A DNA stretch of 64,000 bases from positions 1 to 64,000 of the forward strand of contig DASZZZ010000104.1 in assembly GCA_036260375.1 (NCBI GenBank), written 5' to 3'. Numbering within the stretch: position 1 is the first letter of the stretch; each line of letters opens with the position of its first letter. This DNA is from DASZZZ01 sp036260375. Lineage in GTDB: Bacteria > Actinomycetota > CADDZG01 > WHSQ01. The position numbers were made by a program, and so were the translations under genes. This document shows positions 49,714 through 58,835 of the stretch, in pieces. The notes under the pieces are model-generated. The model did no database searches, was not told the DNA's origin, and was given only the letters and a program-made list of their open reading frames with translations.

Positions 49714-51027
49714 GTGACGACCGACGTGACGGGCCCAGCTGACACGAGCGACGACGCCGCCGCGGCGCGCGTCGGCGCGACGCCGAGCGACGACATGACG
49801 CCGTACGAGGCGGCGACGTACTTCTTCCACGGCGCCGCGGACCGGCTCGGCGTGTCCGACGAGATGCGCGCCGTGCTGTCGACGTCGTACCGCGAGCTCG
49901 GCGTCCAGATCCCCGTGAAGATGGACGGCGGTGGCGTGCGCGTGTTCCGCGGCTACCGCATCCAGCACAACGGCGCGCGGGGGCCGTACAAGGGCGGCAT
50001 CCGCTTCCACGAGTCCGCCGACCTCGACGAGGTGCGCGCGCTCGCAGCGCTGATGACGTGGAAGAACGCGCTCGTCGACGTCCCCTTCGGCGGCGCCAAG
50101 GGCGGCGTGCAGTGCGATCCGGGGTCGTTGTCGACCGACGAGCTCCAGCGGCTCACGCGCCGCTTCACGTCGATGATCTCCTACATCATCGGGGTCAACC
50201 GCGACATCCCGGCCCCCGACATGGGCACGAACGCGCAGACGATGGCGTGGATGATGGACGCGTACGGGCAGCGTTACGGCTACACGCCCGCGATCGTCAC
50301 CGGCAAGCCGGTCGAGATGGGCGGGTCGCCGGGCCGCGAGGAGGCGACCGGGCGCGGCGTCGTCATCTGCGCGCGCGAGGTCGCGAAGCGTCTCGGCATC
50401 GATTGGCGCGGCGCGCGCGTCGCCGTCCAGGGCTTCGGCAACGTCGGCTACTGGACCGCGGCGCTCGCCGCCGAGCAGGGCGCGACGGTCGTCGCGGTGT
50501 CCGACGTCCGCGGCGGGGTCCACCGCGGCGACGGCCTCGACGTCGCCGCCGTCCACCGGCACCGCAACGAGGCGGGCACGGTCGTCGGGTTCGAGGGCGC
50601 CGACGCGCTCGGCAACGAGGAGCTGCTCGAGGTCGACTGCGACGTGCTCGTCCCCGCGGCGATCCACGGCGTCGTCCACTGCGCCAACGCCGGCGCGATC
50701 AAGGCGCCGCTGCTCGTCGAGGCCGCCAACGGACCGACGACCCCGGCGGCCGACCACGAGCTCCACGACCGCGGGATCACCGTCGTGCCCGACATCCTCG
50801 CCAACGCCGGCGGCGTCACCGTGTCGTACTTCGAGTGGGTGCAGAACATCCAGCAGTTCCGCTGGGAGCTGGACGCCGTCAACTTCGAGCTCAAGAAGAA
50901 GATGCGCAAGGCCACCGCCCAGGTGTTCGGACGCGCCGCACACGACGGCACCTCGCTGCGCTCGGCCGCGTTCGACATCGCCGTCGAGCGGGTCGTCCGG
51001 GCCGACGAGCTGCGCGGCTACATCTAG
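49714..51027 (+). CDS. glutamate dehydrogenase (Glu/Leu/Phe/Val family)
   Basis: Interconverts glutamate and 2-oxoglutarate. The catalytic Lys129 is in PFGGAKGGV, with GPYKGGIRFH upstream and a Rossmann GFGNVG motif near residue 250. The length is 437 residues. The hut genes downstream produce glutamate, so it could link histidine degradation to the TCA cycle. GTG start. Confidence 0.95.
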   Translation: MTTDVTGPADTSDDAAAARVGATPSDDMTPYEAATYFFHGAADRLGVSDEMRAVLSTSYRELGVQIPVKMDGGGVRVFRGYRIQHNGARGPYKGGIRFHESADLDEVRALAALMTWKNALVDVPFGGAKGGVQCDPGSLSTDELQRLTRRFTSMISYIIGVNRDIPAPDMGTNAQTMAWMMDAYGQRYGYTPAIVTGKPVEMGGSPGREEATGRGVVICAREVAKRLGIDWRGARVAVQGFGNVGYWTAALAAEQGATVVAVSDVRGGVHRGDGLDVAAVHRHRNEAGTVVGFEGADALGNEELLEVDCDVLVPAAIHGVVHCANAGAIKAPLLVEAANGPTTPAADHELHDRGITVVPDILANAGGVTVSYFEWVQNIQQFRWELDAVNFELKKKMRKATAQVFGRAAHDGTSLRSAAFDIAVERVVRADELRGYI

Positions 51028-51413
51028 GCCCGCAGGCGCTGATTGTCGCCCGCGTGAAGGAGAGCGGCCCCGGCGGGCGAACCTTTCCGTCGCAGTCGAC
51101 GCGGGGGTCTTCGCCGGGACGTCCGCGCGAGTCTCGACGGCGACGAGGCAGGACGCCATGTCAGGCAGGCACTGCGCGTGGATGTCGGGCCCCGGAGAGG
51201 GCCGGGACCCACGCGCTGCGGCGCTGTGGTGGCTGACGATCTCGCGCAACCGCCTGGCGCGCCAGATGGGGGCCCGGCCCGGCGGCCGCACGCCCGTGAC
51301 GTGCCACCGCACGCCGGCATTCGTGTCGCCGCTCGCGCACCGGGCGCGCTAGCCGCGCCGCGACGCCGGGTGCGCCGGCGCGCGCGGCCGCTCCCGGTTG
51401 ACGCCGTCCCGTC
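51028..51413. other. 386-base gap without a credible gene
   Basis: A 64-codon frame at 51158-51352 has an ATG and a weak AGGA box, but its composition is that of random GC-rich DNA and it matches nothing I know. A GGGCCC-type hairpin sits at about 51189-51210. I see nothing else. Confidence 0.5.
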
Positions 51414-52478
51414 GTGGGTACGCGGTGGCCCGTGCGCGTAGTCGTCGTGGGAGCCACCGGGAACGTCGGAACGAGCCTCGTCGCGTCGCTCGCCTCCGAC
51501 GCGCGCGTCGACTCGATCGTCGGGCTCGCGCGCCGCGTCCCGGAGCTGCGGGTGCCCAAGACGGAGTGGCGCGCCGCCGACGTGTCGCGCTCCGACCTCG
51601 TCGAGCCGCTGCGCGGCGCGGACGCCGTCGTGCACCTCGCGTGGCTCATCCAGCCGTCGCGCGACCTCGACGCGCTCTACGCGACCAACGTCACGGGAAG
51701 CCGGCGCGTGTTCGACGCCGTCGCCGAGGCGCGCGTCCCCGCGCTCGTCTACGCGTCGTCGGTCGGCACGTACTCGCCCGGGCCGAAGGACCGCGGCGTC
51801 GACGAGTCGTGGCCCGCGCGCGGGATCGGGACGTCGTTCTACTCGCGCCACAAGGCCGACGTCGAGGCGATGCTCGACGCCTTCGAGCGCGACCATCCGA
51901 GCGTACGCGTCGTGCGGCTGCGCCCCGCTCTCATCTTCAAGCGCGACGCGGCGTCGGGCGTCCGCCGGCTGTTCGCGGGACCGCTGCTGCCGACGTCGCT
52001 CCTGCGGCGCTCGCTGCTGCCGATCGTGCCCAACGTCGCGCGGCTGCGGTTCCAGGCCGTGCACACCGACGACGTCGCGGAGGCGTACCGCAGCGCGATC
52101 CTCGGCGACGCGCGCGGCGCGTTCAACGTCGCCGCCGATCCCGTGCTCGACCCCGACGTGCTCGGACGCGTCGCGGGCGCGAGGCCGGTGCGGGTGTCCG
52201 CCCGTGTCGTGCGCGCCGCGACCGACGCGACGTGGCGGCTGCACCTGCAGCCGACCCCGCCGGGTTGGGTCGACATGGGGTTGCAGACGCCCATCATGGA
52301 CACGTCGCGGGCGCGCGCCGAGCTCGGATGGACGCCGCGCCGGAGCGCGACCGAGGCACTCGTCGAGCTCCTCGAGGGCATGCGCACGAACGCGGGCATC
52401 GCGACGCCTCCGCTCGCGCCCCACACCGGCGGTCCGCTCCGCATCCGCGAGCTGGCGACGGGCGTGGGGCGCCGGTAG
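51414..52478 (+). CDS. NAD-dependent epimerase/dehydratase (extended SDR)
   Basis: 354-residue Rossmann protein. The cofactor motif VVGATGNVGTSLV is at the N-terminus, and YASSVGTYSPG plus YSRHK give the catalytic Ser/Tyr/Lys set. A nucleoside-sugar or steroid-type substrate is possible. The start is GTG. Confidence 0.85.
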   Translation: MGTRWPVRVVVVGATGNVGTSLVASLASDARVDSIVGLARRVPELRVPKTEWRAADVSRSDLVEPLRGADAVVHLAWLIQPSRDLDALYATNVTGSRRVFDAVAEARVPALVYASSVGTYSPGPKDRGVDESWPARGIGTSFYSRHKADVEAMLDAFERDHPSVRVVRLRPALIFKRDAASGVRRLFAGPLLPTSLLRRSLLPIVPNVARLRFQAVHTDDVAEAYRSAILGDARGAFNVAADPVLDPDVLGRVAGARPVRVSARVVRAATDATWRLHLQPTPPGWVDMGLQTPIMDTSRARAELGWTPRRSATEALVELLEGMRTNAGIATPPLAPHTGGPLRIRELATGVGRR

Positions 52479-52541
52479 CCCGCGTTTCGAGCGCGGCGCG
52501 TGCGGGCACGGTCGTATCGCTGTCGAGCTACGGAGGTGGCC

Positions 52542-52784
52542 GTGAGCGACACGTTCACATGCGATCGATGCGGGCGCGAGTTTCCGCGCCGGCAGATGAA
52601 GGAGGCGTTCCACGAGGAGGGCCGAGAGCGCGTGCGCCGCGAGCTGTGTCCCGAGTGCCTCGACACCGTGATGAACGAATCCGGGCGTGTGCGCGGCGTC
52701 GCCGGCGAGGAGAAGCGCGCCGCGGTCCACGTGGACGACGCCGGAAGCGACGGAGAGCGCGAGAGCTTCGGCGAGCGCCCCTGA
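52542..52784 (+). CDS. small zinc-finger protein
   Basis: 80 residues with FTCDRCGREFPRRQM and LCPECLDTVMN, a four-Cys zinc ribbon. The tail is acidic. CGGAGG precedes the GTG at 52542, which I prefer to GTG 52500. Confidence 0.65.
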   Translation: MSDTFTCDRCGREFPRRQMKEAFHEEGRERVRRELCPECLDTVMNESGRVRGVAGEEKRAAVHVDDAGSDGERESFGERP

Positions 52785-52849
52785 GCGCTCCGCGCACGCG
52801 CGGACGGCCCCCACTAGGATGACGCACCGGTCGTCCGAAAGGGGAGCGC

Positions 52850-53059
52850 ATGTCCGTCGAGAAGTCCATCGATCTCACCGCGACGGGTGACACGATCGAG
52901 GCCGCGGTGTCCGAGGCGGTGTCGCGCGCGGCGCTCACGCTGCGCGGCGTGTCGTCGTTCGAGATCGAGCGCATCGATGGCGTCGTCGACGACGGCGAGC
53001 TGACCTACCGCGTCCTCGTGCGCGTGTCGTTCGTGATCAAGGAGCAGGTGCACGAGTAG
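52850..53059 (+). CDS. dodecin
   Basis: 69-residue flavin-binding protein that forms a hollow dodecamer storing FMN or related flavins. The family pattern SIDLTATGDTIEAAVSEAVSRA followed by SSFEIERIDG is clear. The flavin-stacking Trp of other dodecins appears to be Phe here (SSFEIE). AAAGGGGAG precedes the ATG. Confidence 0.88.
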   Translation: MSVEKSIDLTATGDTIEAAVSEAVSRAALTLRGVSSFEIERIDGVVDDGELTYRVLVRVSFVIKEQVHE

Positions 53060-53072
53060 GCCGGACGCGCGC

Positions 53073-54101
53073 ATGCCACGCTCCCATCGCCGCCGCGAGC
53101 CCGCTCCGGGCGTCTTCCGGCTCGTGCTGCCGCTGCCGTTTCCAGGGCTCGACCGCGTGAACGCGTACGCGCTGCGAGACGGCGACGGCGTCACGCTGGT
53201 CGACTGCGGCATATTCGACCCCGACCCCGCCGGCGACCACGGCTGGGACGAGCTCGTCGCCGCGCTCGCCGCGTGCGACGTCGCGCCGGGCGACGTCCGT
53301 CGCCTCGTCGTGACGCACCCGCACGTCGACCATTACGGCATGGCGGCGCGCCTCGTCGAGCGCACGGGATGCGAGCTGTGGATGCACGAGCGGGCGTCGG
53401 AGGACGTGCGCGTCTACGCCGATCCGCGCGCGCGCACGGAGTCGCTGCGCGCGGAGCTCGCGCGCCACGGCATCGACGCGCACGACGCGCGCGAGCTCAC
53501 CGAGTTCGAGGACTGGCGGGCGTTCGTCTCCGGCGTCGTGGACGCGACGCGGCCCGTCGCCGACCGCGACACGCTCGAGGCCGGCGGGCGGACGTGGACG
53601 ATCCACCACACGCCGGGGCACTCGCGCTCGCACGTGTGCCTGTTCGCCGCCGGCGACGGCATCCTCGTCTCCGGCGACCACCTGCTCGGGGGCATCACGC
53701 CCCACATCGACTTCCGCCCCGGCGACGACGAGGACCCGCTCGGCGACTACCTGCGCTCGCTCGAGCGCGTCGAGGAGCTCGAGCCCGGTCTCGTGCTTCC
53801 GGGCCACGGCCGTCCGTTCGAGGACGGGGGCGCGCGCGCTCGCTCGATCGCGCGCCACCACGACCGCCGCCTCGGCTCCGTGGTGCAGGTCGTGCGCCAC
53901 GAGCCGCGCACCGCCTCGTACGTGACGCAGGAGATCTTCGGCCCCGCGCTGCTGAACTTCCAGCGCCGGCTCGCGCTCGGCGAGGCGATCGCGCACCTCG
54001 ACTATTTGTGCAGGACCGGCGACGTCGAGCGCGGCGAGCGCGACGGCACGGTCTTCTACCGCAAGGTGCCGCGCCGCCGGTCGTCGGAGGACGAGTCGTG
54101 A
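53073..54101 (+). CDS. metallo-beta-lactamase fold hydrolase
   Basis: 342 residues with the zinc motif THPHVDHYG, further ligands in HTPGHS and SGDHLLGG, and LPGHGRPF. The C-terminal winged-helix-like part (SYVTQEIFGPALLNFQRRLALGEAIAHLDYL) is typical of the beta-lactamase-like LACTB2 type group. Its stop overlaps hutI by 4 bases, so it is in the histidine operon, with no known hut role. Confidence 0.88.
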   Translation: MPRSHRRREPAPGVFRLVLPLPFPGLDRVNAYALRDGDGVTLVDCGIFDPDPAGDHGWDELVAALAACDVAPGDVRRLVVTHPHVDHYGMAARLVERTGCELWMHERASEDVRVYADPRARTESLRAELARHGIDAHDARELTEFEDWRAFVSGVVDATRPVADRDTLEAGGRTWTIHHTPGHSRSHVCLFAAGDGILVSGDHLLGGITPHIDFRPGDDEDPLGDYLRSLERVEELEPGLVLPGHGRPFEDGGARARSIARHHDRRLGSVVQVVRHEPRTASYVTQEIFGPALLNFQRRLALGEAIAHLDYLCRTGDVERGERDGTVFYRKVPRRRSSEDES

Positions 54102-55345
54102 CGTCGATCGCGGTCGAGGGCGCCGCGTCGCTGGTCGCGTTCGAGCGCGACGCTCCCGTGCGAGGCGCGGCGTTCGACGACGTCGTCGTGCACGAGCACG
54201 CGTCGGTGTCGTGCCGCGACGGGCGCGTCGTCGCGCTCGACCACGACGGCGACGCCGACGTCGTCGTCGACGCGCGCGGCTGCACCGTCGTCCCCGGCTT
54301 CGTCGACTGCCACACGCACCTCCCGTTCTACGGATGGCGGGCCGACGAAGACGCCGCGCGCCTGGCGGGCGAGCGCTACGAATCGCTCCATCGCGGCGAG
54401 GGTGGCATCTACCGCTCCGCACGCCTTCTCGCCGACGCGTCGGACGACGACGTGTTGACGTTCTCGGAATCGCTCGCGCGCGCGATGCTGCGGCGCGGCA
54501 CGACGACGTTCGAGACGAAGTCCGGCTACGGGCTGTCGGTCGACGCCGAGCTGCGGCAGCTCCGCCTCGCGCGCGCGCTCGCGGAGCGCGTCCCGCAGAC
54601 GGTCGTGACGACGTGTCTCGCGGCGCACGCGGTGCCGCGCGGCAGCTCGGCGGGGGAGTGGGTCGGCGAGGCCGCGTCGAACCTGCTGCCGCGCGCCGCG
54701 CGCGAGGGCCTCGCGAGCGCGTGCGACGTATACGTCGAGTCGATCGCGTTCGCGCTCGAGCACGCGGCCCGGCTCGCCGAGACGGCGCGCTCCCTCGGGA
54801 TGCGGATGCGCATGCACGCCGACCAGCTGTCCGACTCGCAAGCCGGCGCGTTCGCGGCGCGCTGGGGGCTCGCGTCGGCCGACCACCTCAACCACACGTC
54901 CGCCGACGCCGCGGCCGACATCGGCGCGTCCGACACCGCCGCGGTGCTCTTGCCGGGCGCCACGTTCACGTTGCGCCAGGCGACCCGGCCCCCGGCGCGC
55001 GCGCTGATCGACGCCGGCGCCGTCGTGGCGGTCGCGACCGACCTCAACCCCGGCACGTCGCCGGTCCACTCGATCCCGTTCGCGCTCGCGCTCGCGTGCC
55101 GGCTCTACGGGCTGCGCCCGCTCGAGGCACTCGCCGGCGCGACCGTGAACGCGGCGTACGCGCTCGGGCTCGGCGACGGCGCCGGGCGCATCGTGCCGGG
55201 CGGCCCCGCCGACGTCGTCGTGCTCGATGTCCCGTCGTTCGACGCGCTGCCGTACCGGCCCGACCACGACGCGGTCGTCGCAGTCGTGTGCGGCGGCGAG
55301 CTCGTGCACGTCGCGCCGGGGGCCGCGGCGCGCGTGTCGTCCTAG
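54098..55345 (+). CDS. hutI: imidazolonepropionase
   Basis: Opens imidazolonepropionate to N-formimidoylglutamate, third step of histidine degradation. The metal motif CHTHLPFYG, GTTTFETKSGYGLS, HADQLSDSQAG, SADHLNHTS and VATDLNPGTSP are all HutI signatures. 415 residues, GTG start. Confidence 0.95.
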   Translation: MTSIAVEGAASLVAFERDAPVRGAAFDDVVVHEHASVSCRDGRVVALDHDGDADVVVDARGCTVVPGFVDCHTHLPFYGWRADEDAARLAGERYESLHRGEGGIYRSARLLADASDDDVLTFSESLARAMLRRGTTTFETKSGYGLSVDAELRQLRLARALAERVPQTVVTTCLAAHAVPRGSSAGEWVGEAASNLLPRAAREGLASACDVYVESIAFALEHAARLAETARSLGMRMRMHADQLSDSQAGAFAARWGLASADHLNHTSADAAADIGASDTAAVLLPGATFTLRQATRPPARALIDAGAVVAVATDLNPGTSPVHSIPFALALACRLYGLRPLEALAGATVNAAYALGLGDGAGRIVPGGPADVVVLDVPSFDALPYRPDHDAVVAVVCGGELVHVAPGAAARVSS

Positions 55346-55349
55346 CGCG

Positions 55350-56261
55350 TCAGTCCTCGGTCGGCGTGCCGTCCGCGGCGCGCACCGCCTCGAGCTGCGC
55401 CGCGAGGGCGATGCCGAGGAACAGCGCGACCGAGCTCAGGAACGCCCACAGCATCAGCCCGACGAGGCCGGCGAGCGCGCCGTAGGTCTGCGAGCTCGTG
55501 CTCGCCGCCAGGTAGACCGCGAGCGCGGCCGTGAGCAGCAGCCACAACACGACGGTCGCGATCGAGCCGACGGCGAGCCAGCCCGCGCCGGGCTGGACGC
55601 GGCGCGGGGCGCGCTGGAACAGCAGCGCGAACGCCGGTACCGCGAGCAGGGCCGCGACCGGCCAGCGCGCGACGGCCCACGCCGCGACGAGCGCGTCGTC
55701 CCACGTTCCCGACGCGCGCGCCGCGTCGCCGAGCGCGGCCCCGGCCACGAGCACGAAGAACGCGACGACGGCGAGCGCGCCGGCGGAGCACGCCAGCGCC
55801 AGCGCGACGAGGTACCTGCGCGGCGCGGGCCGGTCCGAAGAGACCCCGTAGATTCGGTTCGCGCCGCGCTCGACCTGCGCCATCGCGGCGGTCGCGGACA
55901 CGACCGCGACCGCGAGCCCGATCCAGAGCGCGGCGGCTCCCGACTCGGTGCCCTGCCGGAACGCCGTGGTCAGCGTGTCGCCCGCGGGGCCGGGGGCGAG
56001 CCCCAGGATCGTGCGCCGCATGACCGTGCGGAGCCCGCGCCCACCGGCCGCGCTGGCGAACCCGACGAGCGCGACGAGGGCCGGGATCGACGTCAGCGTC
56101 ACCTGGTAGGCGAGCGAGCGGGCGTGCGTGAACCCGTCCGCGGCCCTGAAGCGGGCGATCGAGTCGACCGCCAGCGACCGCCAGCCGGCTCGCCGCAGCG
56201 TCCGCGCGGCGTGGCCGGCGCCGAGCCGGTACGTCTCCGGTACGCGTCGCGCGGTCGTCAT
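55350..56261 (-). CDS. YihY/BrkB family membrane protein
   Basis: 303 residues, six hydrophobic segments. The family segment ARSLAYQVTLTSIPALVALVGF and SQTYGALAGLVGLMLWAFLSS near the end are present. The true function of this family (once called RNase BN) is unsettled. GAGAGGAGG precedes the ATG. Convergent with hutI. Confidence 0.88.
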   Translation of the reverse strand: MTTARRVPETYRLGAGHAARTLRRAGWRSLAVDSIARFRAADGFTHARSLAYQVTLTSIPALVALVGFASAAGGRGLRTVMRRTILGLAPGPAGDTLTTAFRQGTESGAAALWIGLAVAVVSATAAMAQVERGANRIYGVSSDRPAPRRYLVALALACSAGALAVVAFFVLVAGAALGDAARASGTWDDALVAAWAVARWPVAALLAVPAFALLFQRAPRRVQPGAGWLAVGSIATVVLWLLLTAALAVYLAASTSSQTYGALAGLVGLMLWAFLSSVALFLGIALAAQLEAVRAADGTPTED

Positions 56262-56341
56262 GCGCCTCCTCTCGGTGTGCCGGGCCCCGAGCACCCTTAC
56301 CCACGTCTCCGGCGCGCCGGTGGTCTGCGAGGCTTGCGGCC

Positions 56342-56929
56342 GTGACTCGTCGCGCCGGCGTGGCGATCGTGGCCGCGGCCCTGATCGCAGGGTCCGGCCA
56401 CGCGCGCGCGGCGCCGGCGCCGAGCGCGTACGACCCGGCCGGCGCCGCGGTCGCAGCGGTCGCACGCGCGCTCGGAGCGTCGGTGCGCGCGTGCGCGCCG
56501 GGCGTCACGTGCGTCGAGCACAGCGTCCTCGTGCCGGGCGGCGTGTACGCGTGGACGGTCGGGCACACGATCGTCGCGCGCGGCCCCGTGGTCGGGCCGC
56601 TGCTGGCGCACGAGCGCGTGCACGTCGCGCAGTTCGAGCGCTATCCGCTGACGTTCGCGCTGCGCTACGCGTGGCGCTCGCTCGAGTGCCTCGGCTACGA
56701 GTGCAACGCCTACGAGCGCCGGGCGCGCGCCGCCGCAGCTCAGCCGAGGGGGCCCGCGACCTCCTCCGCGGCGCCGGCGAGCGCGCCCGACGCGACCGCG
56801 CCGGCGACGGCCTCGATGTCGCCCGCGAGCGGCCGGTCGTGGTCGAGCTCGGGCGACAGCGCGCGCACCGCGGCGCGCGCCGCGCCGGTCGCGGCCGCGG
56901 GCTCGGCGACGCGCAGGTCGAGGCCCTGA
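56342..56929 (+). CDS. putative exported metallopeptidase-like protein
   Basis: The N-terminus is a signal peptide (RAGVAIVAAALIAGSGHARA). AHERVHVAQFERYP (H90 to H94) is an HExxHxxQ motif like that of DUF4157 zinc peptidases. Recognisable sequence ends near residue 132; the last 63 residues are antisense to the 3' end of hutH (190 bases overlap) and low-complexity, so the natural stop may have been lost or a frameshift occurred. Confidence 0.6.
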   Translation: MTRRAGVAIVAAALIAGSGHARAAPAPSAYDPAGAAVAAVARALGASVRACAPGVTCVEHSVLVPGGVYAWTVGHTIVARGPVVGPLLAHERVHVAQFERYPLTFALRYAWRSLECLGYECNAYERRARAAAAQPRGPATSSAAPASAPDATAPATASMSPASGRSWSSSGDSARTAARAAPVAAAGSATRRSRP

Positions 56930-58266
56930 GCGGCGGACAACGCCTCGATCGCGACGACGCGCTCCGTGTTCGCGACGACCGCGGCCGCCTTGCGCGCGGA
57001 CGTCGCGCCCATGCTCACGTGGTCCTCCTGGCCCGCCGACGTCGGGATCGAGTCCGACGACGCCGGGAAGCACAGGCTGCGGCTCTCCGCCACCAGCGAC
57101 GCCGCCGTGTAGTGGGCGATCATGAAGCCCGTGCGACGGCCCGCGTCGCGCGTCAGGAACGGGGGCAGGCCGTTGCTCAACGCGGGGTCGACCAAGCGCG
57201 CGATCCTCCGCTCGGCGATCGTCGCGAAGCCGGCCGCGCACAGCGTGAGGTGGTCGAGCGCGAGCCCGAGCGCCTCCCCGTGGAAGTTGCCGCCCGACAG
57301 CGCCTCGCCGGTCTCGACCATCACCGTCGGGTTGTCGATCGCGGACGCGAGCTCCGCCTCCAGGGTCGCGCGCACGTAGGACATGCCGTCGCGGTACGCG
57401 CCGTGCACCTGCGGGATGCACCGCAACGAGTACGCGTCCTGGACGAGGTGGTCGGAGTCGCGGTGCGAGGCCACGATCGCGCTCCCGGCGAGCAGCGAGC
57501 GGAGGTTGCGCGCGACGACCTGGGCGCCGGCGTGCGGACGCAGCGCGACGAGGTCGGCGCGAAACGCGCGGTCGGTGCCGAGGCAGGCCTCGACCGACAT
57601 CGCGCCGGCGACGTCGGCCGCGCGCGCGAGGCGGCGCGCGCGCTCGAACGCGAGGATGCCGAGCGCGAGCATCGCCTCGGTCCCGTTGACGAGCGCGAGC
57701 CCTTCCTTGTGCGACGGCTCGAGCGGCTCGATGCCCGCGGCGCGCAGGACGTCGCCCGCGGGACGGCGCGCGCCGCGGTGCTCGGCCTCGCCGTCGCCGA
57801 GCAGCGGCAGCGCGAGGTGCGCGAGCTGCGCGAGGTCGCCGGACGCGCCGAGCGAGCCCTGCGACGGAACGACGGGATGCACGCCCTCGTTGAGCATGCG
57901 GGCGATGCGCTCGACGAGCTCGAAGCGCACGCCCGAGACCCCGAACGCGAACGTGCGCGCGCGCAGCAACAGCATGGCCCGCACGACGGGGGCCGGGAAC
58001 GGGTCGCCGACGCCGGTGGCGTGCGCGCGCACGAGATCGCGCTGCAACGTCGCGGCCTCGGCCGGGTCGATGCGTACGTTCGCGAGGTCGCCGATGCCCG
58101 TCGTCAGCCCGTAGACGGTTCGCCGCTGCGCGACCGCGTCCTCGACGATGCGACGTGCGGGCGCCATGCGCTCCGGGACGTCCGGCGCGATCTCGACGCG
58201 CTCGCCGCGCTCGGCGACCGCGACGACGTCGTCGAGCGTCAGAGCCTCGCCTATCCGAACGGTCAC
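56740..58266 (-). CDS. hutH: histidine ammonia-lyase
   Basis: Deaminates histidine to urocanate, first step of the pathway. The Ala-Ser-Gly that forms the MIO cofactor is at residues 141-143 (SLGASGDLAQLAHL). YGLTTGIG near residue 52 and the Gln/Tyr region around GNFHGEALG are intact. 508 residues. It lies on the opposite strand to hutI. Confidence 0.96.
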   Translation of the reverse strand: MTVRIGEALTLDDVVAVAERGERVEIAPDVPERMAPARRIVEDAVAQRRTVYGLTTGIGDLANVRIDPAEAATLQRDLVRAHATGVGDPFPAPVVRAMLLLRARTFAFGVSGVRFELVERIARMLNEGVHPVVPSQGSLGASGDLAQLAHLALPLLGDGEAEHRGARRPAGDVLRAAGIEPLEPSHKEGLALVNGTEAMLALGILAFERARRLARAADVAGAMSVEACLGTDRAFRADLVALRPHAGAQVVARNLRSLLAGSAIVASHRDSDHLVQDAYSLRCIPQVHGAYRDGMSYVRATLEAELASAIDNPTVMVETGEALSGGNFHGEALGLALDHLTLCAAGFATIAERRIARLVDPALSNGLPPFLTRDAGRRTGFMIAHYTAASLVAESRSLCFPASSDSIPTSAGQEDHVSMGATSARKAAAVVANTERVVAIEALSAAQGLDLRVAEPAAATGAARAAVRALSPELDHDRPLAGDIEAVAGAVASGALAGAAEEVAGPLG

Positions 58267-58296
58267 GCCGGAAGAGTAAACGGCGCGCCCCCGGCG

Positions 58297-58665
58297 TCAG
58301 GGCGTGCGGCGGCCGTTCGAGGGGATGGCGGTGTCGCTCGGGCCGCGGCGCGCGAGCGCGTCGTAGTACTCGGTGCGAGCGGCTTGGAACGCGTCCTCCG
58401 GCGACAGACCGGCGCGGTGCAGGCGCAGCGCGGTCTCGCCCGCGGCGGCCGCCGCGTCGGCGTCGAAGTCGCCGCCGCGCGCGCGCAGGTCGGTGATCCA
58501 GTCGCGCACCTGCGGCAGGGTGCGGCGCAGCCGTCGCTCCGCGACGCCGTCCGGAGGGCCGCCGCATGCGCCCGGCGCGTGCGAGTCGCGCGCGCGGCGC
58601 GGCTCGGCCGCGGGGCGCGGGGACCCGGTGGTCCGTGGGACGGCGGCGTCGTCGCCGGTGAGCAT
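58297..58665 (-). CDS. uncharacterised 122-residue protein
   Basis: I do not recognise it. A Pro/Arg-rich N-terminal half leads to a helical, well-formed C-terminal half (TLPQVRDWITDLRARGGDFD, AAGETALRLHRAGLSPEDAF). CGGGAGG stands 4 bases before the ATG, supporting a real gene upstream of hutH in the same direction. Confidence 0.65.
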   Translation of the reverse strand: MLTGDDAAVPRTTGSPRPAAEPRRARDSHAPGACGGPPDGVAERRLRRTLPQVRDWITDLRARGGDFDADAAAAAGETALRLHRAGLSPEDAFQAARTEYYDALARRGPSDTAIPSNGRRTP

Positions 58666-58835
58666 CGGGCCTCCCGTGATCCTCGTCGATCGCGCCGCCC
58701 GCCGTCGAGCGGCCGGGACGCCGCGCGTCGTGTCCGGCGGCGAACGTCCGAACCCGACATACCCGCGCGCGCCGCCCGCGACACCTGTCGCCGGCCGCTC
58801 GCGCCGATGCCATGATGGGCCGCCGAGGAGGGATC

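Noticed and set aside
51158..51352. 64-codon ORF in the gap after glutamate dehydrogenase
   Set aside because: Weak ribosome binding site, no family pattern and amino-acid composition typical of random GC-rich sequence.
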